Shown here: in pieces, positions 1-13,400 of the stretch
Position numbering within the stretch: the stretch's first letter is position 1
How the letters are laid out: each line of letters starts with the position of its first letter
Source of the DNA: Patagioenas fasciata
Lineage: Eukaryota; Chordata; Aves; Columbiformes; Columbidae
Assembly (NCBI RefSeq): GCF_037038585.1
Contig: NC_092520.1
Coordinates: 16,561,001-16,625,000 of the forward strand
Direction of reading: 5' to 3'
Length of the DNA: 64,000 nt
Program-made: the position numbers and the translations under genes
The notes under the pieces: model-generated
Told to the model about the DNA's origin: nothing
Database searches by the model: none
What the model saw: only the letters and a program-made list of their open reading frames with translations

Positions 1-2187
1 TTGGAGAAAACAGTATTCAGTGTACATTAAGGTGGTAAAATCCAGCTGTAATTAAGGGCTTTATACTTCATCTCTTTGTAAAAAGGCAAACCCTAAACAC
101 ATACTTCAAAACTACATATTTATGAGCAGCACAACTGAGCAGGCACTCTGCAAAACATGCTAGTCTGCTTGTGTTCTGTGACTGATAAATGCAAGCTCTG
201 ATAAGCCTATCACCTGGATTAGTCAGTAGCTGTTCAATTGAAAACCCACAGGCTGTAGGAGAATGTACAGATCTGCTCGCTGACGGGATAGCCCTTTCAC
301 AAAAATAACCTTTTGGCAGAAAGATGATCTCCATGTATTTGACTTACCAAGGACTTTTGTTTCCAATTAGAATATGGTTTAGGTTCATCAGCAATGGCAG
401 AGGATACTATAATTTACACATGCTAATCCTCCAGGAAAGCCTCACTCAGAAGAACAGCCGCTATACTATTTATTCATATCAAAATATCAGCTGTCATGAT
501 TAAAACACCAAAACCAACAACAGCAGAAACCAACAAACTCCACCTTGCCCTGTATTCTGCCTGACAGAAGCAATACTCTCAGGAACTCAGATGTTCGCAA
601 ATACTTCCTTTGGTCAGAGGTCCCCCTTCTGGCAGCCTGCAGCCCAGAGAACACATCTGCATCTTTAACAGCTGATGGGTTCTGAAGCAGCACTGAGTCC
701 CCACCAAGATGAGTGCTAAGTAAATAAAACTATTAGCTAATTCAGTTGCATATTCAGATGACAAGAGCTAATATATTTTGCAATAAACTACCCATTAGGT
801 TGGAAGGAAATTTCGTTAAAAAGAAACTCAACAGTTTTCTTTTTGCCTTCAGCCATCTAATTGCTCTACAAACCCTATCATTTATCCCTTAAAACAGTAT
901 TGTGTTATGCTATAAAGACATCTCATTTTATATTCATATCTATTTTTTTCTGTGTTTAGACCCTCATATGCAATAACACTGTCCTCTACATTTGAGAATA
1001 GATCTACCTATTTAACACAAAACTAAACGCTTATGCTGTTAGTGTAGTAAAGATACAAATTACTTGAAGTGGGTTTACCACTCATTTTGTCAAATATAAT
1101 TTGACTGAGATGATTTACCATACCATGGTTAAACACAAATTTCAGTATGTTTACATTTCTTAAAAATATTTTGTTAAAATGGTTCAAGTAATAATAAAAC
1201 TGAGTACAACATAGCATTTCTGTTATTGTCTACTGTACTACTGGCTGTATGTATTTTAATGCAGAAGGGATTCTCTTGGAAAAGTTGGTATGAATACGTG
1301 CAATTATTAAGCCTCGAGACTCCTGGGCTATTGCCAACCTATTTAAAACCAAGCAGAAAAACAGATCATGCTCACAGAGACAGGCATCACCCTCTGAGAC
1401 CTGATGCTGGGACATCTCTCTGCTACAGCCATTTTAAGGCACTTCCACCCCTGACCACTTATTTTCTTCACATTAGTGCAGCACGGAGCTGCCAAACTCC
1501 TCTTTCATAGGGAGACAGCTGCTTGTGTGGCTGTACCATAAACAAGACAAATGATGTCACCCATACTTAAAATAATCTTCCTAGCAGTATTTTAAGTTGG
1601 AACAACCTTCTAATCAGCACAAGTGAATTAACACCAAACTTCTGTATAGAGACTAGAAAAAGACATGATTTATTGAACTGCCTTTACTATAACATAGCAT
1701 TAAATAAGGTTACGTCAAGATCAATGAAACTAGATATTAGCTTACTACATTCTTTTCACATCCCTACCTCATATTTATAGCAAAAATCAGTATCACAAAG
1801 CAGTCCTATTTTGATTTCTATTGAGGCAGAGTTCATTTGAGGCATAGCTAACATGGACAGTGATGATTCAATAACTCCTACTCAGCTTTTCAAATGTTTC
1901 ATAATTACTCACATGATTGTCTTTTACTGAAAATAAAAATTAGTAAGATGTAGACAAACACTAAACTAAAAGCATTTAATGGTAGTATATAAAGCTGTTT
2001 GAAGGTCTTTTAATCTATAGGAGTTCCTCTGCCATTTTCCAGTCCTCTAGATAGACAAAAGGAAGTTACATCCATCTAGCCCATCAACTCTCTTCAAGTA
2101 TTTAAATGAGATCTTATGAAATTCAGGTTCCATGTTGTAACTGGAGTATACAGAGATCCAAGGAAGTAACAGCTTAAGAGAGCAACC
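1..2187. other. DCUN1D5 intron 4, left part: no feature seen
   Basis: AT-rich single-copy-looking sequence. I see no exon of DCUN1D5 or any other gene on either strand. The open frames here are short and carry no recognisable motif. Confidence 0.6.
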
Positions 2188-3053
2188 CTCAGCAAGTTTG
2201 TGGATGACACCAGGCTGAGTGGTGCAGCTGACACACCCATGGGACAGGATGTCATCCAGGGTCATCTGGACAAGCTTGAGAATTGCGCCCATGCGAATCT
2301 CATGAGGTTCAACAAAGCCAAGTGCAAGGTCCTGCACCCAGGTTGGGGCAACCCCCAGTATCAATACAGGCTGGGGGATGAAGGGATTGAGAGCAGCCCT
2401 GCTGAGAAGGACTTGGGGGTACTGGTGGATGAAAGATTGGACACGAGCTGGCAACGTGCGCTGGCAGCCCAGAAGGCCAATTGTATGTTGGGCTGCATAA
2501 AAAGGAGCATGCCCAGCAGGTTGAGGGAGGTGATTCTGCCCCTCTGCTCCACTCTGGTGGGACCCCACCTGGAGTCCTGTGTCCAGCTCTGGAAAGACAC
2601 GGACTTGTTGGAGAGGGTCCAGAGGAGGTCACCAAGATGATCAGAGAGCTGGAACAGCTCTGCTGTGAGGACAGGCTGAGAGAGTTGGGGTTGTTCTGCC
2701 TGGAGAAGAGAAGGCTTTGGGGAGACCTTATTGCGGCCTTTCAGTACTTAAAAGGTGCCTGTAAGAAAGATGGGGACAGACTTTTTAGCAAGGCCTGCTG
2801 TGACAGGACAAGGGGTAACGGTTTTATACAAAAAGAGGGGAGATTCAGACTCAACATGAAGAAACATTTCTACAATGAGGGTGATAAAACAGAGAGGTGG
2901 CAGATGCCCCATTCCTGAAGACATTCAAGGCCAGGCTGAACAGGGCTCTGAGCAACCTGCTCTGGCTGAAGATGTCCCTGCTCATGGCAGGGTGTTGGAC
3001 TAGATGAGCTTTGAAGGTCCCTTCCAATCCAAACTGTTCTATGATTCTACAAC
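2188..3053 (+). mobile_element. CR1 retrotransposon fragment, 3' part of the reverse transcriptase ORF plus 3' end
   Basis: The sense frame from 2200 resembles the C-terminal part of CR1 ORF2: segments such as [40 protein letters not shown] and LLERVQRRS are typical of the avian consensus. The frame is broken after about 2640 and continues in another frame (EKRRLWGDLIAAFQYLKG). The element ends with the family's CCTTCCAATCC and TTCTATGATTCT tail. It is a dead, 5'-truncated copy in the antisense orientation to DCUN1D5. Confidence 0.92.
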
Positions 3054-6000
3054 ATCTTTTCCATGTCCTGACAATGATACAGTTTTACTATGTCAATTGA
3101 TTTACAGGTCTAGAGACCAAAAATTATTTAGACATCAGTACACATTGAATGCTATACTGGCATTAAAAATTATTTACACTATGCTCTGTGTTAGCCTCAC
3201 AGATGTCAACACAAAGAAAGGCAACAACAAGCAAGAAGTTTGCTGGAAAAGCAGCTGATATTAGGCTATCATTAAAACCAATCCAAATACGTTTTTTTTT
3301 TTTTTTTTTAAACTAACAATTCTGCAAACAGCAAGAAGTTACAAACCTGACTTTCCTGTCCCCCTCTCTCTCTCATGTGGCTTCTCTTGTCCCTACAGAT
3401 GTGAGAGTATGGCTTTATCTTTCTCTCAGTTGGAATCTGATTTTTCTCTCTCCCCTTTACCTGGCCACTCATTTCCAAAAGCTTAACTTTAATGTAAAAT
3501 TCAGCTGAAATTCTAAGGTTAAAAAAACAAACAAGCAGAACAGCAGACAGGGAGAAGTACTCAGATATTACAGCTGCTTACACTTCCTTACACAAAGAAT
3601 TGTTTCTATTTACCTAGTTTAACCAGTGAGTTTTATGGAGTTCAATAAAATCATGACTTGTAATCCCACTTCCCTCATCTTCATTTCGTAATTAGATTTT
3701 TTTTCTTTGTAGGTCTGTAAAGCCTACAATTGAAAAACACATAACTATGCTTCTCCTTTAGCTCAGATAAAGTAAAGTAAAATCTCCAATGGCTTTAAAA
3801 TAAATAAACCAGTCATTTCCTGAGGGCTACTCATTTCACTCTAAGGAGGTGTCTCAAACACATGAAAGAAATTGCCCAGCAGTACTTGTTGCTCTCTGCT
3901 GACTATGAAAAGAGCTTCAGGTGTTTAATTTAGATTCAGGCACCTAGCTTTTACAAACACACACACCTTCATATATATATATATATGTATATACACACAC
4001 AAATATATCGGGCAGAATTCACACTACCAACATGATATATTATAAACCTCACTTTCACAGTTTAAGTTGCTTAAGTCTCATACACTGTTACTTAGTGCTT
4101 GATCCACCTTAACTCTGACAGCATACACCTTATCACATATTTATTTTTCTCCTCCTCTCTAAAGAACAAACTTCATCAGCGTATCACAAAACCAGACACA
4201 AACAGAATGCCACCTCAAGACTCAGGCACCCTAATGTTGGCATCTAACTGTAGATAAGATTTAGGTGTCTAAACTTTAGGTGTTGCCATTCAGAGAGGTC
4301 TGGTTAATCCACCCGAAAGAGCAATGCAGGTGACCAGTCACTAGGTCTCAGAGCAAACTGAATACCTCCCCAGGCTCCACACTGTTGACTAGATCTCCAA
4401 AGATTGCAGTAAGAGTTTATTTAAGAAATCCAGCTCTTGCATATAAACCACACATTTAGGTGTCTCACTATGGAGCTGAATTCCACCCAACCCTGTTTAT
4501 GCAATTACCTTACGTGACACTTCACACATTTTGCAATAAGGATTCTGTAATATCAATCGTACTTAGCACATTAAAAGCACTCTGGGCTTTGAATGCATTT
4601 TAAAGTAATTTTTAAATGCAAAAATAATAAAAAAGCCATGCAAGAATGTAATAATACTCTACTGCTTTAAGTATGTGAAAATCTTTCTCCTTCAAAACTT
4701 CTGTCAAACCTTTCATGAGAAACTAAATACCTGCATCCCAGATGGAATCCCATAACGTGATCCTCCCTTCCCAGTGAGCACAAACAGCACAAGTCTACAG
4801 ATTTATTGTCTTTTTTTTAGGCCAAAGAATCTTGAATTCCTTTACATTAGTGCCACTGCTTCATCCAGATGCTTAGTCTGCAGTCTGCTGTTAGAGTATC
4901 CCAGGGGAAGCAAAACATACAGGGTAACTGGTTTAGGTTTAAGCAAGTGCTCTTGATCATAAGTCTGTTTATATAAAAATGCACAGCAGCACCATATTTT
5001 CTGTCTTGAATATGTTTAGCCTACAGCATAACCAGCTCTGTTCTTAAAAGAACCAGAAGATTCCTAATCACAGCAGATTTTTAGAAAAAAACATCTACAA
5101 TGTTGGCTCTGAAGAGATGTCCAATTTAATAAATCTTTGTACTTGCATTCTGCTACACTGGCTAAGTCTACAGAGCTTCCATTTGGGCGCAAAAATTGAG
5201 TACTTCAGAGAAGCAGCCAAATTATACCCATTCATTGCATCTCAGCATTTATGCACCCAAATTGATTCTGGGGGCTATGCACCCAGAATTTAATCTCTGT
5301 TGTCCTGACTTTCAGGCAATTTAATCATTCCAGCTCTTAGTAAATTTAAGAGCTTCCCATAGTCACAAAGCCATCAAGACATCTATCGGAAGCCTGATCC
5401 CAAATCAAATAAGATTTGCATAGAGCTAGAGTCACTTACTCCATAGTCTCAAATAACCAGAGGGTATCTGCCCAATGCAACTTCTCAAACCAATTCACAG
5501 GTCAATTGTGCCAACTCCAAGGGTCAAATCAGCCCCTCTTCCGCATAATGGTGAAGCTGCAACAGGAGCTCCCTGACATGCTTAATATTGAATGCAGTGT
5601 CATAACTCACCCTTAAAACATTCATGTAATGTAAGTAGTTTAATGAAGAATGAACAAGAACTGACAACTGAACTAAGCCTCACAAAAAGCTGATGAGTTT
5701 AATGAGAGAAACAACCTCTTCAGGCAGAGCATTACCGCATCAAAAATTCTTATGAACAGATGGAGTGAGAAGTTTATAAATAAACTGAAAAGTGTTACTT
5801 AATCTAAGCATTAAGCATGGCTTCTGAGTTGCATTTAATAAACAACAGTAGTAACCAGAATTATTATCAATGCAGTTCTAATCTATAAAGCTTGGAAATC
5901 AGTAAAAGTTTTCTAGAATACTAGTTCAGAGATATGCTTATGGGTATCTCCAGATCTACTTATTTGTGCCTACTAACCGGATTGATGTTGTAACACACTT

Positions 6001-6251
6001 TTTGTAAGTAAAAGAAGCCACCAAAACTTGACTTATTAGGGTTAGACAAAATTTTAATCATTTGAGTGAAGTCATCAGATTCACAACTTGATGAACAACA
6101 GTAGCTGCTTCCAATTGGTGACTAAGACCAGAGCTAAAAGCAAGAGTTTCTGTGTCTTATTGCCAGTGTACAAGAAACTGAGGGTAAGAATAATCTATTG
6201 GTATAAACATAAGATTAGAACATTCTATTATATACTTAAAAATACTCTTAC
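3054..6251. other. DCUN1D5 intron 4, right part: simple repeats only
   Basis: Contains a T run near 3293-3310 and a TA/CA microsatellite near 3969-4007. Between about 3930 and 5330 there are scattered short echoes such as TTAGGTGTCT (4261 and 4456) and GCACCTA, which could be remains of a very old interspersed repeat; I cannot classify them. No exon is seen. Confidence 0.5.
3969..4007. repeat. TA/CA microsatellite
   Basis: An imperfect run of alternating TA followed by TG/CA dinucleotides and ending in an ATAT stretch. Confidence 0.8.
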
Positions 6252-6343
6252 TGTAATGAGGTCATTCCTTTTAACCATTCTTCCTTGGTAAAAAATCCCA
6301 TGCTTTCAGCCTCTAGTTTCCAGGCTAAAACTAACATAATAAT
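6252..6343 (-). CDS. DCUN1D5: DCUN1D5 exon 4
   Basis: Reads [20 protein letters not shown] then [10 protein letters not shown] and two bases of the next codon. The acceptor is a strong pyrimidine run ending CCCCCTAG, and the donor is ACA followed by GTAAGA. It belongs to the DCUN1 domain. The following intron runs off the left edge of the window. Confidence 0.94.
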
Positions 6344-9300
6344 CTAGGGGGAAGAAACAAGTGGATAGAAAGAAGTCAGTATGGAAGAAAAGGCTGATTT
6401 CTGGCTGTCCAAGAAGAAAACTCTAAGCATTCAAACATTCTAGCAATTGTTGTACATGCTTGCACTTTATATTTGTTACCATTTAATAATTCAGCTATGT
6501 GTAATCTTTCCCTTAATTTCAATTTCTGAAAATAAAGTATTACTATAAAAAAAAAACCAACACCCTCACACAGCAACCATGCATAATTGATGTAATGAGT
6601 TAAAATATCATAGAACAGTTCCTAAAAGCAGGAAGATAATGCTTTGTTTCCTGAAATTAAGAGTTTTACACAGAACTTAACCTTATCCAATACCCCTCTT
6701 TTAAAGAATTATGAGTACTGTGCAAAGAACCTACATTTTCAGGCTCAACACCGATGTCTTCACAGAACTTTTCCATTCCTTCGGGCCCCACAACTTCATC
6801 GGGACCTTCAAAACCAAAAAGAAGCCAGACTGAAATCTCAGTCACATTCACTACTCACAAGGATTACACACAGCAAGAATTAGATTGTATTTCATACAAG
6901 TTATGTTTAAAAACACATAAATGTTAGAACCATATCAACTGCAATGCTGAGACATGTATATGACATATGAAGTAACACTATGCATTAAAAGCAAAACTAA
7001 ACCAGAACTTTTATATTGTGCACTGCCTCCCCAAAACAGCAGACATGCTATTGTACTTTGTGTATGTGAGTTTTCATAAGATGCCATTGAGCTTCACAAT
7101 GGTTCAACTCCAATAATTGTGGCAATCAATTGTTTTTAAGACAACTTGGGTACTGCTACTCTGTGCTGAATTTATTCTACAAATAATATTCTTTAAAAAG
7201 TTATTTTATCAACAATAAAAACCATTCCATCTGAGCTACCATTACAGATATTACTCTCTCAATGGTGTTAACATTATGGGTTTGCATTAACACAGAAGAA
7301 AACAAAGCTTCAAACAATGTAAGATAAGTTTTATGATGTTAAGTAATATGGGAGAATTATAACAATAAATCAGAATAATGCTAAGCATGTTGGCTATGTC
7401 CAAAGCAGAAAAAGGTTTATAAATGCAATGAAAATAACTTGATTAGGACCACACAATCAGGGTTATGCTGTCACCTTTCCCTTTTAATATGAAGAAAGCT
7501 TCTAAAAAGCAGCAAAATAGTGTATTTAAAGAGCACATACAAACACACCCTACAATGCTTTGTTTCCCTGAGCCTTCCTGGTTTCAGTTATTTCTCCTAA
7601 GCCTGTTCCAAAAAGGACTCCTATGGGACAACCAGACATTATTAGAAGGCCTGTTGACATGTGATTTTGATGCGTCTTGGATCATTATGTCACCACTGCT
7701 ACTGTGAATATGAATTCATGTAAAAGGTAAAGGCTGTACCTTCCAAAACAACGCACCACCTTAAGATTCTTTTGGCAAACTTTGCTACTTATACATAGAA
7801 CAGTCTTTTTATTTTCCCTTGAATCTTCAGCTGTCTCCACTTCCTCTGTATCTGCCGCTGTTATTGTACACAGAATTCTTTTTAAGAGTTTGGATAATGT
7901 ACATTGAATAATTACTCACTGTGAGACAAGAACATAGTCAATAAAAACTATTGAGAAGGGCTACTTTTACAGGAAAATAAAATGCAACTAGCATTTAAGA
8001 TCATGAACCCCTGCCTCTTGAAAAATGTTGCAAAGAATGTTTTGCCTAGGTAAGCAAGGCAACACCCTGCCATCTGGTTTTGAGGAGCCGTTACATCGCA
8101 TATGTTAAAAAAATTACAAGTTTAAGTTATGAAGAGAAACACATACAAAGGTGCCCTGGTAATGACAAGTATAAACCTGAATCAGGTTTTGGGCCCAGAA
8201 ATCACATGTATAATTCATATATATATATGTGTGTGTGTATAATTTTCTCTTTTAATGGAAACATTTAATCTCCTATGCTGTGTTATTCCCCTGGAACTCT
8301 ATTTTATGGTAGGAACATGGCGTATTCTGATTACTGGTTAATTATCAAAGTATAACCCCCTACATTCAGTTCTTGACTCAACAACAAAGTCAAAATTTAC
8401 AGGCCTTAAAAAAGTTTAAAAGTATGTGCAGGTGTATTTACCAGAAGAAAAGTAGCTGAGAATTAGTATTTTCCTAAGAAAAGATGCCTCAAACCTAAAT
8501 TAGAAAGCAGATGAGAACTAGAATAAGGACTAGTTCATTACTGTGGAAAGACTGCAAGGAAAAGATCAGTTCTGATAAATATACTCAAACCAATTGCTGG
8601 CAAGTAAAGTATCAGCTCATTTCACACTGACAACTGTCCAATAATGACTTTTAATCACCACTAGTTCTTACAGACTTCAAGTAGTGACTAGACAAGAAGA
8701 GAAAGTTGGATAAATAAACATCTGTCTAAACTATCTCTCAATGTCCTGAGTTCTACTGTCCACTTCAAATCAAGAAGTAGATCATTCTGTACATCCTGGT
8801 TCAACACTGTACTGTCCAACATCAGTTTTTTTTTATTTTGAAGAATGCCATAGTAAGTTATAAAGCATAGAGAAAAGAAGAAAAAGTCAAAAAGAACAAA
8901 TACGGAAAAGACAATAGCAAAAGCTATACTAATTCAAGCGCATAAGAAAGTGAATATGGACATATTTTTTAATGCCTACATCACCATTAGAAAAAAAACC
9001 AAAATGCAAATGATATTTGATGTATTCATTTGTTTTAGACAAAACCATATAGTTTTAAGTATTGATCTAATGCATATTACCTGCATATTCATAAAACCAA
9101 GCCAGGCACTTTTTGCTTGAAAAATGTTCCTCTCCACTTATTACTTTACCAGAGGCTTGTGATCTGCAATAGCTTATAGAAACACAAGGATAAGAAGTGT
9201 TATTTTAATATGAGAAAAGGGAAATGATTCAAAATTAAACTCCAAATTGTTTATTATTAGTTCAAATTATTTATGCTGTTTCATGAAGTTACATCAAAAA

Positions 9301-11869
9301 TGAAGCTGAATTTGTGAAAAGGCAACTGTCTCCCATCCTGTTTCAACACCTGTTGGAACATAGTTATTCTGAAATACAACACTCTCGTAACCCAATTCAT
9401 TGCAACTATTATTAATACTTTTCCAGAAATGAAAAAGTACTGTTATCTTGTAGATATTAAACCAAAAAACCCACACACAGATGGTCAAAATATCACTACA
9501 CAGTAATTCAAATGCCTTATTATTTACTTATATTTATATATACAGGCATTTAAAGTTAGGTCTCTAATAAGCAGCATGATCTTCAAGAGTGCTGAATATG
9601 CACAGATCCCATTTAGGTCAACAGGAGCTGCAGAGTTTGACATATTTAAAAGTCAGACTATTTATAGTTAAGCATCCAAATTTGGGAAGAAAACTCAGGT
9701 CAATTTGTTTACATTAAACACATAACTAAATATCTGTAATTCTATAGATGTTGGGCACACATGCCAGCATAGTAATACGCAATCCACGGTAAGACTACAA
9801 CTGCTCAGCACACACAGCTTCCCCTAGACTTTGTCTTCATTATGCGACACACAATCCAGTTTGCCTAGGAAGTGGATTTTCATAATACATCATTCTTTAA
9901 AAGAATACGTAGAATATCTGACTTCTTCTAGTAAAAACACTGACCACATGAAAGCATACTCAGTCAGTAAAAAGTTGTAGCACCTCTTCAATGCACACTC
10001 TTTTCAGATACAAGTTACAGACTTAGAAAAAGCTAAGATTATTTCTAAGGATGAGGTGACAGCTAATCATATGAGTGGATTTAAAATTATGCAGCTCCTA
10101 CATTGCAATTTTAAAATGAATATGTCAAGCAGGAAAATAACAGTTCAGTTCTGAGAGGTGGTGAACAATTCTATCTCCCAGGTACTGCTTTAAACTTCAT
10201 TGGAAAAGAAAGCGACACTCTCCAAGATGACGCCTTATGTGCCAAAAGCTAAAATTAAAGATGCACTGCCATTAAAAACACAAGTCACTAGAAAGAAACA
10301 GAGCCACACAGTATGCTACAGTATGTTGGTTCTATCCAGTATAACATGTACCCATTTGTAATCACTGTTTTATTACAGAATATTACCAATATATTACTAC
10401 ATAAGAATGACATGTCAAAAATGCTCACATATCTAACATATTATTATCAGCTAGTATGAATTTTTGGTCCAATAACTAGTAGTTTCCTGTAGTGTTTTTT
10501 TTTTTTTTTTAAGGAGCATTCAAAAGATTTTTTTTTTAAGATAAAAGAAATTAAGATAATAGAATTTTGGTCAGGAGTGTTCAAGAAATATGAACTGAAA
10601 CTACAACAGATGTAGAGAAGAGCTATGATGAGCAGAGAAACTGAAAATCTGTATTACAAACCAGATGAATGAGAAAACACAAGCACTTGTTTCAAATACA
10701 CTATTAGGCAGAACCATGAGGGAGGAGTGTTACAGAAAGCATAATGTAGGTACAAGAACAGTTATTAATCAGCTATGAATAAACTTAGACTGAACCTAAA
10801 AGACTATTAATGACTCCAGAGAGTGAGCTCTGGAACAGTTCACCAAAATGAACAGTTTATAGCAAAATAAAAACCTCGGTACTTCTAAGCTCAAGCTTGG
10901 TCAGCCTGTGAGAAAGGGCATATGACACATTTTCTTGCAATAGCCATTCCCACAGTGTTGATTTCCTAAGTCTTTTGTATTCTTATGTCTTCAGGATACC
11001 TGTCATAACCACTGGTTTATTGACCTACTTAAAAGTTCTAATAGATGAAGAAGGCATACAGTTACTTTAGGATAACCACACTGAAAGCTCTTGCTACACC
11101 ACACTAATGATTTAACATTCTAATGGTAATTTTTGGGTATCATGACACAAGTGATCTTCTTATAGTAGTCAACGAACAAGATGCTCAGACTCCTGTATTT
11201 ATTAGAAAAACACTTCCTGATTTTGTTTTGGAGTGTGCTGACCTCTCCTTCCATTTCACTGAAACAGAAAAAAAAGAAAAAAAAAGAGATACGACTTTAC
11301 GTAGACACTGAGTACTGGCAACCTCGAAACGCGGAGATCTCACTATCCCGACAAAAGGTTACAATGGATACCGGGACAAATGCTGGAACTGCCCCTGCGG
11401 GTAACAGGACAAGGCAGCACCAACCCGGATCGGGAGCAGCTCCGCGGTGTTTCTGTCCTGAGTGCGAACCACCCAAACGCAGCCGCTCCAACCCGCCCGG
11501 CGAGCGACTGCGCCAGGTGGCGAGCCCAGCCCAGCCGGACCCCACAGCGGCTCGGCGTGCCCACCGCCCCTGGGCACAACCCGGCCCCGGGCACCGCGCA
11601 CAAAGGGGCAGCCCAGGCACACGCGGTGCGGAGCGGGGCTGCCGTACGGCCGAGGCCGCCAGGACTCCCGCCCGCGGAGGGGCGGCCCATGGCCACGGCC
11701 GTTCGCCCGCGACATGACAGCGGCGGCCCAGCCCGGGCTGCCCCACACGCCGCTGCCCGCCGGGCGGCGCCGCGAGACAGTACCTGCCGAGTTTGCATTT
11801 CTTGAGGCCGGTCTCGTCCGCCGCCGCAGCCACCGAGCCCGAGGACTTCCTCTTCTTCTTCACAGGCAT
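6252..11869 (-). CDS. DCUN1D5: DCUN1D5 (DCN1-like protein 5), 5' part, four exons
   Basis: DCN1-like proteins bind cullins and the NEDD8-loaded E2 and promote cullin neddylation. I recognise this as DCUN1D5 from the basic start [11 protein letters not shown] and from exons reading [44 protein letters not shown] and [14 protein letters not shown], which match the vertebrate protein as I remember it. The four exons join in consistent phases (86, 92, 71 and 92 bases) to give about 113 residues. The KKKRK stretch at residues 4-8 looks like a nuclear localisation signal, and the DCUN1 (PONY) domain begins in exon 2. The family length is about 237 residues, so roughly half is present. I searched 1-6251 on the minus strand for the next exons and found none, so the window opens inside intron 4. 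The gene is divergent from DYNC2H1, as in other vertebrates. Confidence 0.95.
6735..6805 (-). CDS. DCUN1D5: DCUN1D5 exon 3
   Basis: Reads [20 protein letters not shown] then EPEN, nearly identical to the mammalian protein. The 71-base exon starts in phase 1 and ends in phase 0. The donor is AAT followed by GTAGGT, and the acceptor follows a T-rich run ending TTTGAAG. Confidence 0.95.
6806..9080. other. DCUN1D5 intron 2: no gene seen
   Basis: AT-rich intron. The only structure I see is a short AT then GT dinucleotide repeat at about 8215-8241. No recognisable transposon or exon. Confidence 0.6.
9081..9172 (-). CDS. DCUN1D5: DCUN1D5 exon 2
   Basis: Reads [18 protein letters not shown] and then [13 protein letters not shown], completing the AG from exon 1 as serine. 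The acceptor is TTCTATAAG and the donor is CAG followed by GTAATA. It contains the start of the DCUN1 domain, with the conserved [10 protein letters not shown] strand. A second AG lies 9 bases into the exon, but using it would shift the reading frame. Confidence 0.93.
9173..11783. other. DCUN1D5 intron 1: no gene seen
   Basis: AT-rich, with T runs near 10497 and 10529. Base composition switches sharply to GC-rich at about 11330, where the CpG island begins. No exon or transposon is recognised. Confidence 0.6.
11784..11869 (-). CDS. DCUN1D5: DCUN1D5 exon 1 (coding part)
   Basis: Residues 1-28 plus two bases, from MPVKKKRK to KKCKLG. The start codon has A at -3. The donor is CAG followed by GTACTG. 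The exon sits inside the CpG island. It is more alanine-rich than I remember for the mammalian protein, but the basic start and the LKKCK segment are kept. The reading frame runs on into the intron for a while, which is only GC-rich read-through. Confidence 0.93.
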
Positions 11870-12143
11870 CGTCCTGCCGCGGGCCGGGGGCCGCCCCGCT
11901 GCCGGGGCCCGCAGCCAAGGCCGCCCCGGGCTCGCCGCCCCCCGGCCGCCGCCGCTTCCCGACACCGGCGGTGAGGAGCTGAGAGGAGCCCCGTCCCGCT
12001 CTGCTCCGCCCCACCCCCGCCGGGCAGGTCCCGTCTCCGCACCGATCCCAGAGGCGGGTGTCGCGCCCGGGGCGGGAGCGGGGAACCGAGCGGTAGCGGC
12101 TGCTGAGGGAACGGCGAGCGACCCGGACGCAGACAGCGCTGGG

Positions 12144-12172
12144 CAGGAAGTGACAGCCCCGCCGGGGCGGGT
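12144..12172. promoter_or_regulatory. ETS and GC-box motifs upstream of DCUN1D5
   Basis: CAGGAAGTGA, a good ETS/GABPA-type core, is followed 10 bases later by GGGGCGGG, a GC box of the Sp1 type. They lie about 275-300 bases upstream of the DCUN1D5 start codon, a plausible core promoter. Motif match only. Confidence 0.4.
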
Positions 12173-13382
12173 CCGCTGCCGAGGCTCCGCCTCCGAGAGG
12201 GTGGGGCGAGGCTGTGAGGCCGGCCCACGCACTCGGGCAGCCGGAGGGGAAAACCAGTTGTCCCCACGGCCTGTCCGGCGGCTTGGGGTGGCGGGCATAG
12301 CTGCAGGGCCATGGCTCCAAGGAGCTGGTGGCGGAAGGGACGGCAGGAAGAACGGGGCAGCGTGTGTTCACTGTGAAATAAAACAGGGAAGCGCGAGCCA
12401 TTCGCTGCCGGTGCCCGCGGAACGCCGCCGGTCCGGGACTGCTCGCCAGGCGCTGGGCGGGAGCTGCCGGGCCGTGTCCCGCCGTCAGCACTGGCGGCGG
12501 CGCGGGGGGGCTGGGGCAGCGCCGGGGGCTGGCGGGAGGCTGTGCCGCTGCCTGCGGAGAGCCGCGGGTAGCGAGCGGCGGGCGGTGGCGGCGCAGCTCG
12601 TGTCCGCGTTAAGGAGCGGCTGCCGGGGCAAACGCAATGTTTTCACCGTACAGACCCCCTGCGCTGGGAGCCCCGGCGGGAAGCCTTGGCCGCTCGATGA
12701 GCCCGCGCTGCCCGGAGCCACACGCACCCGCTGCCGATGGCGGATCCGCCGCGGGCTGCGCCAGCCGGTCCCCGCAGGGCTCCCGGAGCGAGGCATAACG
12801 CGATCACGATTTATCGCGATTCAGATTTATTCTACGTTAGTTGTTGGTATCGCTCATCGCGGTTGTGCCACGCACTCGGGCGCGGAGCCGGGGCTGTGAG
12901 GTGGATGTCCATGGGACACGTCCCTCAGCAGCTCCCCGCTGCTGCTGGCGGAGCCCGGAGCGCTCACCCACCGTTTCCCGGGGCCACGCCTGCAGCCGGG
13001 GCAGCCGCCCCCCACTGCCCCGCTGGTTCGGCAGCGGAAACTGCTGGGTAGCGGAGCGGGGAGGTGAGGGAAGCGCTCCCAGTACCGCGGTGCCCGTGAC
13101 ACCGGGATGCGGCAGATAGCGGGAGAAACGCTTCGGTGCTTCCCGCCGAGAGGCAAGCAGGCAGCAGGTCGCGACGCCGCCGGAAACATACGAGCCCCGG
13201 GCGGGAGCTGCCGCCGACCCCGCCCCAGGGGTCCCGGGGCGGCCTACAGGGGGCGTGCGCCGCCAGGGCACCTCCCCGCGCCACCCTCGCCCGGCGTGCA
13301 GCCGATTACCGAGCGCGTCGATCGCTGCCGTGTCCCCGCCGGCGGCCGCGGCGCAGCCCTTGCCCGTCGCCACCCGGATCGA

Positions 13383-13392
13383 GCTCGCGAGA
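13383..13392. promoter_or_regulatory. CGCG palindrome (BANP-type motif)
   Basis: GCTCGCGAGA differs by one base from the TCTCGCGAGA element found in CpG-island promoters. It lies 217 bases upstream of the DYNC2H1 start codon. Confidence 0.35.
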
Positions 13393-13400
13393 GCTCCAGG

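Noticed and set aside
2047..2635. Minus-strand open frames of 79-173 codons
   Set aside because: They are the antisense of the CR1 reverse transcriptase segment on the plus strand.
1..6251. Possible further DCUN1D5 exons (5 and later)
   Set aside because: I looked on the minus strand for the CDCTEKLQNKFDF, YRYAFDFAR, TWPLFSVFYQYL and DQWYNVLEF regions and found none. They should lie left of the window.
11297..12899. Several long open frames in all directions (up to 382 codons) in the CpG island
   Set aside because: They overlap each other on both strands, are rich in Ala, Arg, Gly and Pro, and exist because stop codons are rare in GC-rich DNA. The only coding part I support is the 86-base DCUN1D5 exon 1.
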